A stretch of DNA of 64,000 nucleotides from Porticoccaceae bacterium (lineage in GTDB: Bacteria > Pseudomonadota > Gammaproteobacteria > Pseudomonadales > Porticoccaceae), in NCBI GenBank assembly GCA_029252555.1, contig JAQXBF010000011.1, positions 108,532-172,531 of the forward strand, written 5' to 3'. Positions 53,820 through 64,000 of the stretch are shown piece by piece. A program made the position numbers and the translations under genes. The first letter of the stretch is position 1; the number at the start of each line of letters is the position of its first letter. The notes below the pieces were generated by a model. That model was not told where the DNA came from and searched no databases. It saw only the letters and a program-made list of their open reading frames with translations.

Positions 53820-56063
53820 CTAGAACCTATAGTCGAACTGCAATCCATAGGTGGAACCTTCATTCCACTGCTCATACGCAACCAGTGGCGCAATAATACG
53901 CCAAATGTGCTCGCGCTCATCAGTGATATTGTTACCAAAGACCGATACTTTATACTCGCCATCGGCACCAAAAATGTAGGATACGTTTGCATTTAGATTG
54001 GTGATACTGCTCTGGAGGCCCAAAACTTTGTTCTGAGCATCACCTTCCATCTCACTTCGGTACCGGAAGGTAACATTGCTCTGCAGCGTGCCGTCTCCAA
54101 AGGCTGAAGTGTGGGTGAGGCCAAGGCTAGCTGTATTTTCCGGCGTGTTTCTTGGAGTCAGGCCACTATTATCGGTAGCAATACCGGACCCAGTGAGGTC
54201 GGCCATGTAAGAGTTATACTCCGCATCTACGTGCCCATAGCTGGCTCGAACCTTAAGGCTCTCAGATGCCTGCAACAGCACCTCTAACTCAACTCCCTGA
54301 ATGTCTAAACTTGCAGCATTTCGTACAACTGTAGCTACATTAACGTTACTGATGGGAATGAAGATTGATTCCTGCTTATCTTCAAACTCACTCTTATAAA
54401 GTGTCGCATTAAGAGTCATTCTGCCATCAAGTAATGTACGCTTAGCACCCAATTCAAAAGTCTTTACGTACTCCGGCTCGTAACTAGGATCGATATTAAA
54501 GTTTGCCTGGCGCCCAAAGAACCCACCACTTTTGAAGCCTTCGGTATAGGAGCCATAGATCATTGTGTCATCTGACGGAGTAAAAGACAGACCTACCTTG
54601 GGAGAAAACTCGTTAAAGTCAGCCTTAAAGTTAGTCATCTTCTTTGCAAGATCTGCCTCAGAAAGATCTGTCGGAGTATACGTACTGCTTGCACCGTCAA
54701 AGTCTTTTTCTTCCTTAGTGTATCGGCCACCCACTGTAAGGGTGAGTGCATCGGTAAGAGAGTAGTCAAGCGAGAAGAAAACGGCTGTAGAGTCCGTTAC
54801 CTGATCCTGACCATTGTAGCCATAGAAGTTCTTAGGAAACGGAGCTACTACTGAGAAGAGATCAAATACACGCCAGCGCTGAGAATAATCTACTTCCCAG
54901 TAATAGAGGCCAGCAACAAACTGCATTCTATCGGAGTACTGCGATGTAATACGAAGCTCCTGACTGGTCTGTTCCCACTGGTTAATATACTGGAATCTCA
55001 GCATTTCAGCAGCAGAGGCATCGAAGTGGATCATATAATCCTGCTCTAAGTCTCGACGAGTGGTAATCGACGTCAATAATACTGGGCCTAGGTCCCAATT
55101 CGCCGTCAAAATTATATTGTCGGCTTGAGTTATTGTATCGTTGCGACCGTCAGTCGATGTCTGATCAGGACCACTACCAGTGTCAGTGGCAGCACAACCT
55201 CCTGTCCCCAGCGCTGGAACGATTCCAGAGAGTGAACAAGTGAGGATGCCGGCCGTATTAGCGTTAGCATAGGCACCAGAATCGGTATCATCATTGTTTC
55301 TTTCAACGTGGAGCTGAATGTCAAAGTCTTCCGTTGGCTCCCAACGGATAGCGGCACCGAAGGTGGTCTTGTCGTCGCCAAATACCTTTTCTTTAAGCGT
55401 TGTATTGTAAAAGTAGCCATCACTCGAAATGCTATTGGCAAATAACTTGACGCCTCCGTTCTCTCCAAGAGGCAAATTAAGTACACCTTGCACATCCTCG
55501 CGGCCATCTGAACCAACCGTCGCAGACACCTTACCGCCTAGCTCGCCGGTAACGTCACCGCGAACAACATGGATCACGCCACCAGTAGTGTTTTTACCGA
55601 ACAGGGTACCTTGTGGTCCTCGCAAAATTTCAATTCTTTTAGTGTCGAAGTTATTCAGCATACTACCTGCCGCAGTACCCAAATACATACCATCGACTAC
55701 AACACCGATCGATGGGTCGTAACTTTTGTCAGTTTCAGAATACTCGACACCGCGCATACTGATGTTAACACCGCCGGGGGTACCCTGATTTCTTTCAATA
55801 TACAGATTTGGCGCGAAGTCAGCCATGTCGCGCAGACTGCGAACGCTAGCGCGGCTCAGCTCCTCCGTTACCGAAGTAACTGAAATAGGCACATCCTGAA
55901 GTGATTCTTCTCTTTTACGTGAAGTAACAATAATTTCTTCAAGTGCTAAACTCTCAGCATAAAGCATAGGACTAGTCACAACCGCTGTTCCAGCAACGGC
56001 AAGGGCTAGTGCCGATGCAGCAAATCTTTGATTCTTAAAGTTTGGTAAATTTATTATGTTCAT
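53820..56063 (-). CDS. TonB-dependent outer-membrane receptor
   Basis: 747 residues. Signal peptide ASALALAVAGTAVVTSPMLYA with cleavage near AYAE-S (about residue 36); TonB box-like segment LEEIIVTSRKREESLQDVPISV (residues 41-62, typical of this receptor class). The plug domain includes RDMADFAPNLYIERNQGTPGG and MRGVE; beta-strand rich barrel to the C-terminal Phe (LQFDYRF). Active uptake of a large or scarce ligand (terpenoid, steroid, siderophore or other). Strong ribosome site GGGGAGA. Lies in the FadH-ACAD-receptor minus-strand run. Confidence 0.9.
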   Translation of the reverse strand: MNIINLPNFKNQRFAASALALAVAGTAVVTSPMLYAESLALEEIIVTSRKREESLQDVPISVTSVTEELSRASVRSLRDMADFAPNLYIERNQGTPGGVNISMRGVEYSETDKSYDPSIGVVVDGMYLGTAAGSMLNNFDTKRIEILRGPQGTLFGKNTTGGVIHVVRGDVTGELGGKVSATVGSDGREDVQGVLNLPLGENGGVKLFANSISSDGYFYNTTLKEKVFGDDKTTFGAAIRWEPTEDFDIQLHVERNNDDTDSGAYANANTAGILTCSLSGIVPALGTGGCAATDTGSGPDQTSTDGRNDTITQADNIILTANWDLGPVLLTSITTRRDLEQDYMIHFDASAAEMLRFQYINQWEQTSQELRITSQYSDRMQFVAGLYYWEVDYSQRWRVFDLFSVVAPFPKNFYGYNGQDQVTDSTAVFFSLDYSLTDALTLTVGGRYTKEEKDFDGASSTYTPTDLSEADLAKKMTNFKADFNEFSPKVGLSFTPSDDTMIYGSYTEGFKSGGFFGRQANFNIDPSYEPEYVKTFELGAKRTLLDGRMTLNATLYKSEFEDKQESIFIPISNVNVATVVRNAASLDIQGVELEVLLQASESLKVRASYGHVDAEYNSYMADLTGSGIATDNSGLTPRNTPENTASLGLTHTSAFGDGTLQSNVTFRYRSEMEGDAQNKVLGLQSSITNLNANVSYIFGADGEYKVSVFGNNITDEREHIWRIIAPLVAYEQWNEGSTYGLQFDYRF

Positions 56064-56228
56064 TAGTATCTCCCCTAGTCTTCGAAAGTAGTCCGATTAA
56101 ACTAACACGACGTAACCGGTTCTCCACTCTCATTTGTGATAACTGCTTACTTGGACTATTGAATGTAATAGGACGTAAGAATATGAAACACAGCGGCCAA
56201 AGCGTGGATTTTTCGAAATCAAGACCTA

Positions 56229-57383
56229 TTAACCTTCGTAGTCGCGAATCATCTCTTTTGCAATAAGTAACTGCTGAATTTGAGAAGTCCCCTCGTACAA
56301 CCTAAAAATGCGCACATCGCGATAGAATCTCTCAACTGCATAGTCTGCAATGTACCCCGAGCCACCATGGATCTGCACGGCACGGTCTGCGACGCGACCT
56401 ACCATTTCTGTGCAGTAAAGTTTACAGGCGGCGGTATATCGAGAAAGGCGACCACCCCGATCGTACAAGCGCGCAGTTTCTTCAACCATGCACTTACCCG
56501 CAAAATATTCTGTGTCGCTGTCAGCGAGCATTGCCTGTACCAATTGAAAGTCAGCCACTCTCTGATTAAATTGTTTTCGCTCCAACCCGTAACTCAAACT
56601 GTCATCAATCAGGCGTCGAGCACAGCCCAAAGCAACAGCGCTCATATGCAAACGCCCTCTATCAAGTACCTTCATGGCAGTGATAAACCCTTTATTGGGC
56701 ACAGCACCAATAATAGCCTCTTTGGGAATCCTTACATCGGTCATAATGACATCGCAAATATGGGCGCCACGCTGACCCATTTTTTTGTCTGGAGCACCAA
56801 TTTCTATCCCGGGTAAGTTGGCATCCATAAGGAATGCGGTGACACCTTTGGAGCCCGCTTCCACTGTGCCAGTGCGCGCCATTAGCGTGAACACACCAGC
56901 TCGATTAGCATTGGTAATATAGCGCTTGGTACCATTGACAATGTAATGGTCACCTTCAAGCCGCGCCGAGGTGCGCACCGAACCTGCATCCGAGCCTGCA
57001 TCCGGCTCCGTTAGTGCAAACGAACCGATTAATTCTCCGCTTGCCAGCAGAGGTAAATACTGTTGCTTCTGCTCCTCGGTGCCGTCGAGCAAAATCCCCT
57101 GAGAGCCGATACCAACGTTAGTACCGATTACACTGCGAAAGGCGGGCGATGCGTAACCCAGCCTTTGAATTACCTGAACCTCTTCTTCGGCGGTTAGACC
57201 TATGCCACCGTATTCTTCGGGTATCGAAAGGCCAAACAACCCCATTATTGCCATCTGCTGGATAATTTCTGGCGGCACTGCATCATCATCAGATACCTTT
57301 TTCTCTATTGGGATAAGCTTGTTGGTAACGAACTTTTCCACGGTTTCTAATAATTGGTTGAACGTATCTTTGTCGAGAGCCAT
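56229..57383 (-). CDS. Acyl-CoA dehydrogenase (ACAD 5)
   Basis: 384 residues. Flavin motif FALTEPDAGSDAGSVRTSA (about 124-142), YIVNGTKRYITNANRAG, RKQFNQRVADFQLVQAML and catalytic Glu in RLYEGTSQIQ near residue 363. Paralogous to ACAD 1 at 20465; both carry the PDKKMGQ.GA.I signature. Predicted active on a branched or medium-chain acyl-CoA. Gap of 77 bp from FadH suggests shared transcription. Confidence 0.88.
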   Translation of the reverse strand: MALDKDTFNQLLETVEKFVTNKLIPIEKKVSDDDAVPPEIIQQMAIMGLFGLSIPEEYGGIGLTAEEEVQVIQRLGYASPAFRSVIGTNVGIGSQGILLDGTEEQKQQYLPLLASGELIGSFALTEPDAGSDAGSVRTSARLEGDHYIVNGTKRYITNANRAGVFTLMARTGTVEAGSKGVTAFLMDANLPGIEIGAPDKKMGQRGAHICDVIMTDVRIPKEAIIGAVPNKGFITAMKVLDRGRLHMSAVALGCARRLIDDSLSYGLERKQFNQRVADFQLVQAMLADSDTEYFAGKCMVEETARLYDRGGRLSRYTAACKLYCTEMVGRVADRAVQIHGGSGYIADYAVERFYRDVRIFRLYEGTSQIQQLLIAKEMIRDYEG

Positions 57384-57460
57384 ATGATTATCATCTGTAA
57401 TTTAAAAAAAACATTATCGCCAAAGCATTTTGGATTGCTACTAACACTTTGGCTAGAGAG

Positions 57461-59557
<2,097 letters not shown>

Positions 59558-59631
59558 CTAGGGGGCCTAGTTGAAAAGATAGTCTCAACGGCCTACAAGA
59601 CTGAGAGCCGAAGTTAGATGCCCAAAGCAGC

Positions 59632-59649
59632 GCTATCTATTTGTATAGC
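59632..59649. promoter_or_regulatory. Candidate LuxR-type site upstream of the SnoaL-VOC-thiolase unit
   Basis: GCTATCTATTTGTATAGC has arms GCTAT/ATAGC and matches 12 of 17 positions of the Rieske 1 site (GCTATACCGCTGTATAG). It lies 54 bp before the ATG of the next gene. Found by eye; similarity could be partly chance. Confidence 0.4.
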
Positions 59650-59702
59650 AACATTAACACTTAAAACATGTAATAAAGGACGCCTTCCACAGGAGAGAAA
59701 AA

Positions 59703-60242
59703 ATGAACGTATTAAACTCAGAGCAAATAAATGAAAAACTAGCTCAGATGCTGGATATCCAAGATATTAAAGCTGTCCCCCATCGCTTTGCTCGCGGGCT
59801 TGATCGCTGTGACCGAGATATTATTGAATCCTGTTTCCATGAAGACGGCATTGATGATCATGGCTTTTTTCGAGGCAGTGCTAAAGAGTTTTGTGACTGG
59901 GTGATGGAGGAGTTGAAGAAATTTACTAGCTCCCAGCATCTGATCACAACACAGAATGCCGAGATCAATGGCGACTCCGCAGTCTGCGAAAGCTATTTTT
60001 ATGCCTTTCACATTTTGCCTACCCCCAATGGTAATAAAGACCTCGTGGTGGCGGGACGATATATCGATACAATGGAAAAAAGAAACGGGGAATGGAGGAT
60101 CACTCTTCGCCTTGCGGCCTTTGACTGGAACAATATTGCAGACTCAGCCGCTCTTCCGGTCGTCGAAAATGATCCGCGCACCCTTGGCACTAATACAAAG
60201 AATGACGCCTCCTTTTTAGCATTCGCCAACATTCACAAATAG
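59703..60242 (+). CDS. SnoaL/NTF2-fold protein (copy 2)
   Basis: 179 residues. NTF2-like features: FARGLDRCDRDIIESCFHEDGIDDHGFF (helix-turn-strand with Asp/His dense pocket), CDWVMEELKKFTSSQHLIT, and WRITLRLAAFDW at the end. Such proteins include small dehydratases, isomerases and SnoaL-4-type dioxygenase beta-subunit-like folds. A good AGGAGAG site precedes the ATG. First of three closely spaced plus-strand genes. Confidence 0.78.
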   Translation: MNVLNSEQINEKLAQMLDIQDIKAVPHRFARGLDRCDRDIIESCFHEDGIDDHGFFRGSAKEFCDWVMEELKKFTSSQHLITTQNAEINGDSAVCESYFYAFHILPTPNGNKDLVVAGRYIDTMEKRNGEWRITLRLAAFDWNNIADSAALPVVENDPRTLGTNTKNDASFLAFANIHK

Positions 60243-60262
60243 ATTCTGGGAAGATAGAAATA

Positions 60263-60799
60263 ATGATTTTGCCAACTCATAATATTGCTTTACAGAAAGC
60301 TTGGATCGTCAACGACTTGGAAGAGACAGCAAAAAAGTGGTCACAGATGTTGAGCATTGGTCCTTTTCATATTGCTGAGTACAGTCCCGCGGCTTTTGGC
60401 GAAATTGAATACCGTGGAAAGCCTGGAAAATTACATATGAAGACTGCAATTGCTTATGCGGGTGACATTCAAATTGAGTTGGTGGAGCCTATAGGTATTT
60501 ACCCTTGCGCGTACTTCGACACGGTAAAGGCGGGTTCAACCGGATTTCATCATCTGTGTTACTGGACTGAGGATATCGACGCAGACCTCAATCATTACCA
60601 AGAAAAGGGATGCTCCGTAGCGAATCTCGGCCAGATGGCTGGCAATGGACCCCGTTTTGCCTACCTAGATGCTAACGATTCTCTAGGCTGTATGATTGAA
60701 TTACTAGAGCGCGCTGAGGGCACCGAAGCCATTTTTAACGGCTGGAAAGAGAGTGCAAAAAACTGGCGTCCTGGCGATGCAGCCATCGTCAAACTGTGA
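60263..60799 (+). CDS. VOC-superfamily protein (glyoxalase/extradiol fold)
   Basis: 178 residues, paired beta-alpha-beta-beta-beta modules. Likely metal ligands: His6 (PTHNIALQKAW), Glu in IQIELVEP, His in TGFHHLCYWTED and Glu in CMIELLERA. Members range from methylmalonyl-CoA epimerase to extradiol dioxygenases; the arrangement resembles the glyoxalase-4 group, so an epimerase or isomerase role for a CoA intermediate is possible. 20 bp after the SnoaL gene, so cotranscribed. Confidence 0.8.
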   Translation: MILPTHNIALQKAWIVNDLEETAKKWSQMLSIGPFHIAEYSPAAFGEIEYRGKPGKLHMKTAIAYAGDIQIELVEPIGIYPCAYFDTVKAGSTGFHHLCYWTEDIDADLNHYQEKGCSVANLGQMAGNGPRFAYLDANDSLGCMIELLERAEGTEAIFNGWKESAKNWRPGDAAIVKL

Positions 60800-60903
60800 C
60801 CACCTCTCTAACAGGCTATCAAAAGTTGCTCACTATCAATGGTGCTAAATGACATGCCAGAGCAAATCCTGTATAAATTACTGAAATTTGTTAGGACAGA
60901 GAA

Positions 60904-62148
60904 ATGACTGAAGCTTACATTATCGATACTTGTCGCACGCCCCGAGGTATAGGAAAAATTGGTAAGGGCTCGCTCGCACATATTCATCCTCAAAAACTTG
61001 CCGCGACTGTGCTAAAAGCACTGGCTGAGCGTAATAATCTAATCACAGCAGATGTAAGCGATATTATCTGGGGCTGCAATAATCAGACTGGCAAACAGAG
61101 TGCGGACTTAGGCCGCATGGCCGCTCTCGAAGCCGGTTATTCCACCCTTGCATCTGGTGTTACGCTGGATCGTTTTTGTGGCTCTGGTATTACCTCTGTA
61201 AGTCTGGCTGCAGCCCAAGTTATGTCGGGTATGGAGGATGTTGTTATCGGCGGTGGCACTGAAATGATGAGCTACACTGGCTCGATCAGAAATACAGGCG
61301 ATAGCTATCCATTATTCGACAGAGGTAATCTTTCTTTACGGGACAAGCACCCACAGTCCAATCAGGGTATCTGTGCGGACGCCATTGCAACTTTAGAGGG
61401 TATTGATCGAGATAGCCTTGACAAGCTGGCCGTTGTTTCTCAGCAACGTGCAGAACGAGCCATCAAAGAAAATCGCTTTGAAGGTTCCCTAGTGCCTGTC
61501 CTCAACGATGATGGATCAGTTGCTCTGGACAAAGAGGAGTTTCCCCGCCCTGGCACCAGCATAGAAACTCTTGCCGGCCTTAATTCTGTTTTTAATGAAT
61601 GGCATGGCACCGCAGTGGACGATACCGGCGAAACCTATGGCGGGCTAATAGAAAAGGTCTATCCTCAGTTAAAGCAGTGGGATCATGTGCATCACGCCGG
61701 CAATAGCTCAGGCGTCGTGGATGGTGCCGCCGCCGTTTTGCTGGCGTCTAAAGCGTACGCTGAAAAAAATAATCTTAAGCCTAGAGCTCGTATCGTAGCA
61801 ACAGCTAACTTTGGTGACTGCCCCACTCTTATGCTCAATGCACCCGTCCCTGCGGCCAAAAAAGTTCTGGAAAAAGCCAACCTTACTAAGCAGCAAATCG
61901 ATGTGTGGGAGATAAATGAGGCCTTCGCGGTAGTGGCGGAAAAGTTTATTCGCGACCTAAGCTTAGATCGAGAAAAGGTGAACATTAACGGTGGCGCTAT
62001 GGCCTTGGGCCATCCGATTGCGGCCACCGGTTCTATCCTAATTGGTATGGCACTGGACGAGTTGGAACGATCTGGTGGGCGTTATGCCCTGATCACCATG
62101 TGTGCAGGCGGAGGTATGGCGCCAGCAATAATCATTGAACGGGTTTAG
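60904..62148 (+). CDS. Acetyl-CoA acyltransferase (FadA/PhaA-type thiolase)
   Basis: 414 residues of classical thiolase: nucleophile Cys in LDRFCGSGITSV (about residue 90), INEAFAV with its Asn-Glu, GHPIAATG His and the second catalytic Cys in TMCAGGGMAP. Unlike the two SCP2-type proteins in the island, it is a normal degradative thiolase. Likely completes beta-oxidation for the pathway; 104-bp gap before it may hold a promoter. AGGA 9 bp before ATG. Last gene of the island. Confidence 0.9.
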   Translation: MTEAYIIDTCRTPRGIGKIGKGSLAHIHPQKLAATVLKALAERNNLITADVSDIIWGCNNQTGKQSADLGRMAALEAGYSTLASGVTLDRFCGSGITSVSLAAAQVMSGMEDVVIGGGTEMMSYTGSIRNTGDSYPLFDRGNLSLRDKHPQSNQGICADAIATLEGIDRDSLDKLAVVSQQRAERAIKENRFEGSLVPVLNDDGSVALDKEEFPRPGTSIETLAGLNSVFNEWHGTAVDDTGETYGGLIEKVYPQLKQWDHVHHAGNSSGVVDGAAAVLLASKAYAEKNNLKPRARIVATANFGDCPTLMLNAPVPAAKKVLEKANLTKQQIDVWEINEAFAVVAEKFIRDLSLDREKVNINGGAMALGHPIAATGSILIGMALDELERSGGRYALITMCAGGGMAPAIIIERV

Positions 62149-62853
62149 GGCCGTTGACTATCAGAGCAACTTAAAGGCATTTTTGTGTCAGTGACTTTAG
62201 AGCCTTTCAAAAGTTTCTGGCTAAATAAAAAAACTAGGCAGAAAAATACTTGACGTATGATACTTTATCTTAAAACAAGGGTACCGTTTTAAATATTGGG
62301 CTATCAGTGAGCGTAAGTGTGATTCTCTCATTAGGAATTATAGCTTTGTTAATAGTTATTTAACCTCTGGCTAAATCCACTGATCTTTCCTCCCTAAGAA
62401 GGGTGTCTGCCACTATGTCTAATGTAAAAGTTTACTAGATACAACACTAGCTTTCGCACCAATGTCAGTATTCATCTTCTCAATAATGCAAATTATTTTA
62501 TCTGTGTTTCTTCTATGTAAATTGGATTCTTTAAAAATAGTTTAGGTTTGTTCAAGAGTTTTTGAGTTCCGTTAACTTGAGCTTGAAAAATCTTAGCCCC
62601 GTACTCGCCAATAATAACCAAGTCCATTGGCGCGCAATTTCTTTTTTACCAAGTGTTAAGTATAGATCGTGAGCTCATAAGGAAGAGAAATTTAAGACTA
62701 TCATTAACTTAGTTACGCAAATCCTTTAGGTCGACGGTGCACCAACTGGTCCTGTAAGCGTCGTCAAAAGTAGGTTAAGAGCACCAATAAAAATTGCTTT
62801 GGTGCTTGCTTCATCTCAGCGACTTTGCGGAGGACCTACTGATTCGACCACCA
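62149..62853. other. Gene-free AT-rich stretch at the right island boundary
   Basis: About 700 bp with no frame that looks like a gene and no tRNA, repeat or integrase remnant recognised. It is visibly richer in A/T than the flanking genes and may be decayed sequence or contain a small RNA. A weak hairpin near its right end is listed separately. Confidence 0.55.
62780..62806 (-). terminator. Possible terminator after ihfB
   Basis: AGCACCAA (62780-62787) and TTGGTGCT (62799-62806), perfect 8-bp arms with an 11-nt AT-rich loop, 48 bp downstream of the ihfB stop. No T-run follows, so the strength is uncertain. Confidence 0.35.
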
Positions 62854-63138
62854 TTAAAGACTGTCGTTGACTCTGGTGCGCAGGTCTTTGCCTGGTTTGA
62901 AGTAGGGGACATATTTGCCGGTCAGCTGCACTGGGTCGCCGGTTTTGGGGTTGCGTCCCAATCTTGGTGCACGATAGTGCAGTGAGAAGCTGCCAAAGCC
63001 ACGGATTTCTATACGACGATTACCAACCAGTGCCGAGGTCATTCTCTCCAGAATCATTCGCACGGCTAGCTCCACGTCCTTAGGAGGCAGTTGATCCTGG
63101 CTGGCGGAGATTTTTTCGATTAGTTCAGACTTGGTCAT
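62854..63138 (-). CDS. ihfB: Integration host factor beta subunit
   Basis: 94-residue DNA-bending nucleoid protein that works as a heterodimer with IHF-alpha. Begins [18 protein letters not shown]; the DNA-binding arms include [16 protein letters not shown] and the signature [12 protein letters not shown] (about residues 61-72). It lies directly after rpsA, the standard gammaproteobacterial order, and is separated from it by a terminator. Confidence 0.96.
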   Translation of the reverse strand: MTKSELIEKISASQDQLPPKDVELAVRMILERMTSALVGNRRIEIRGFGSFSLHYRAPRLGRNPKTGDPVQLTGKYVPYFKPGKDLRTRVNDSL

Positions 63139-63257
63139 GCGCTATTTCGGAACTTCTATTTAAGTTGGATACGAGATTTTCTTTGTTAAAGATTGAGTTT
63201 ATTGAAGTTTTGGATTTATTCAAGCAAAACTTGGCCTATTAGTAATTTATAGATAAA

Positions 63258-63282
63258 AAAAGGGTGGCAGAGCCACCCTTTT
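63258..63282 (-). terminator. Rho-independent terminator between rpsA and ihfB
   Basis: AAAAGGGTGGC (63258-63268) and GCCACCCTTTT (63272-63282) form an 11-bp stem with a 3-nt loop, followed by TTTTTTTA on the minus strand. It lies 17 bp after the rpsA stop and should end the rpsA transcript; ihfB then needs its own promoter in 63139-63255. Confidence 0.88.
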
Positions 63283-63298
63283 CAAACCCTTTATGACA

Positions 63299-64000
63299 TT
63301 ACTTGTCCATTTGAGCCTTGATCAAGTCCCCGATAGTGGCTGGTGATGCAGCTTCTGTTTCGGTCTTGCGGTGAGACTTAACAGCATCTTTTTCTTCAGC
63401 AACATCTTTCGCTTTGATCGACAAAGTGATAATGCGGTTCTTACGGTCAACGTTAATGATCTTGGCTTCAACTTCTGCACCAACCTGTAGCTCATTGCGG
63501 GCGTCTTCTACTTTTTCACGAGAGAGCTCTGAGCCTTTTAATGTAGCTTCAATGTCGTTGCCTAGGTCGATAACTGCGCCTTTAGCGTCGACTTCTTTCA
63601 CGGTGCCTTTAACAATGGCGCCTTTGTCATTCTCGGCTACGTAGTCGTTAAATGGATCGTCTGAAAGCTGCTTGATACCCAGTGAGATACGCTCACGGTC
63701 CGCATCAATGCTAAGAACCACTGTTTCAACTTCTTCTCCTTTCTTGAAGTTGCGAACAGCTTCTTCGCCAGTTTCGTTCCAAGAGATATCTGACAGGTGA
63801 ACCAGACCATCAATACCACCGTCCAGACCGATAAAGATACCGAAGTCAGTGATAGATTTGATTTTGCCTGAAATCTTGTCGCCTTTAGTCATGCTTGAAG
63901 CAAAGTCGTCCCATGGGTTGGTGAAGCACTGCTTGATACCCAGAGAGATACGACGACGTTCTTCGTCGATGTCCAGTACCATAACTTCAACTTCCTGACC
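63299..64000 (-). CDS. rpsA: 30S ribosomal protein S1, C-terminal part (runs off the right edge)
   Basis: About 234 codons of the C-terminal end of S1 are visible; the frame stays open to the right edge, so the start is outside. The visible part contains the end of one S1 repeat and two full ones ([20 protein letters not shown] and [20 protein letters not shown]), each ending in the [14 protein letters not shown] / [14 protein letters not shown] type segment, then a charged tail ([19 protein letters not shown]). S1 binds mRNA at the ribosome. It immediately precedes ihfB as expected. Confidence 0.97.
   Translation of the reverse strand, partial: GQEVEVMVLDIDEERRRISLGIKQCFTNPWDDFASSMTKGDKISGKIKSITDFGIFIGLDGGIDGLVHLSDISWNETGEEAVRNFKKGEEVETVVLSIDADRERISLGIKQLSDDPFNDYVAENDKGAIVKGTVKEVDAKGAVIDLGNDIEATLKGSELSREKVEDARNELQVGAEVEAKIINVDRKNRIITLSIKAKDVAEEKDAVKSHRKTETEAASPATIGDLIKAQMDK

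Noticed and set aside
62249..62275. Promoter-like TTGACG followed by a TATGAT
   Set aside because: The two elements are adjacent rather than about 17 bp apart and no gene follows on the plus strand.

Overview
The window comes from a heterotrophic gammaproteobacterium, most likely a marine lineage of the Cellvibrionales/SAR92-Porticoccaceae type. That placement is an inference from gene order (rpsF-rpsR-DUF2232-rplI-dnaB, lptG/lptF facing pepA, holC-valS-rep, rpsA-ihfB) and from the TonB/Rieske/acyl-CoA dehydrogenase-rich content; no 16S rRNA gene is present. No tRNA, rRNA, insertion sequence or CRISPR array was seen.

Left part (1-18.6 kb) is core genome: 3' truncated panC, dnaB, the rplI/DUF2232/rpsR/rpsF ribosomal cluster with its leader, a CDP-alcohol phosphatidyltransferase, rlmB, an RDD membrane protein, glpK, an EamA transporter, lptG-lptF, pepA, holC, a small acidic protein, valS and rep. 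The right end (62.8-64 kb) is core again: ihfB and the 3' part of rpsA.

Between rep and ihfB lies a catabolic island of about 43 kb (19.1-62.1 kb) with some 34 genes in short operons on alternating strands. It encodes outer-membrane uptake (TonB receptor) and an MFS transporter, three Rieske oxygenase alpha subunits without any ferredoxin or reductase gene, an acyl-CoA ligase, five acyl-CoA dehydrogenases, two crotonases (one fused to 3-hydroxyacyl-CoA dehydrogenase), three thiolases, four SDRs, an alpha-methylacyl-CoA racemase, 2,4-dienoyl-CoA reductase FadH, an aldehyde dehydrogenase, two NmrA-like proteins, two SnoaL/NTF2-fold proteins and a VOC protein. This is the profile of a branched or cyclic isoprenoid (terpenoid or steroid-like) degradation locus; the actual substrate cannot be read from sequence.

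The most notable part is the tightly overlapping minus-strand operon 51353-45013: HMG-CoA-synthase-like/DUF35 fusion (catalytic Cys replaced by Leu), SCP2-type thiolase, 2-methylfumaryl-CoA isomerase (Mct-like), methylsuccinyl-CoA dehydrogenase (Mcd-like) and mesaconyl-C4-CoA hydratase (Meh-like). With the CitE-type lyase at 23.8 kb these form a complete predicted route from methylsuccinyl-CoA to acetyl-CoA plus pyruvate, made of parts known from the ethylmalonyl-CoA pathway and the 3-hydroxypropionate bicycle. A second cassette (37.3-41.8 kb) pairs two dissimilar acyl-CoA dehydrogenases with a zinc-less DUF35 protein and an atypical thiolase, like the side-chain-cleaving modules of steroid degraders.

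Regulation appears to rest on two almost identical LuxR-type solo regulators (25.8 and 34.5 kb). The DNA just 3' of each, upstream of a Rieske gene or of the MFS-Rieske pair, shares a 19-bp block and a CTATAC-N4-GTATAG type palindrome; related sites lie at 22.68 kb and 59.63 kb.
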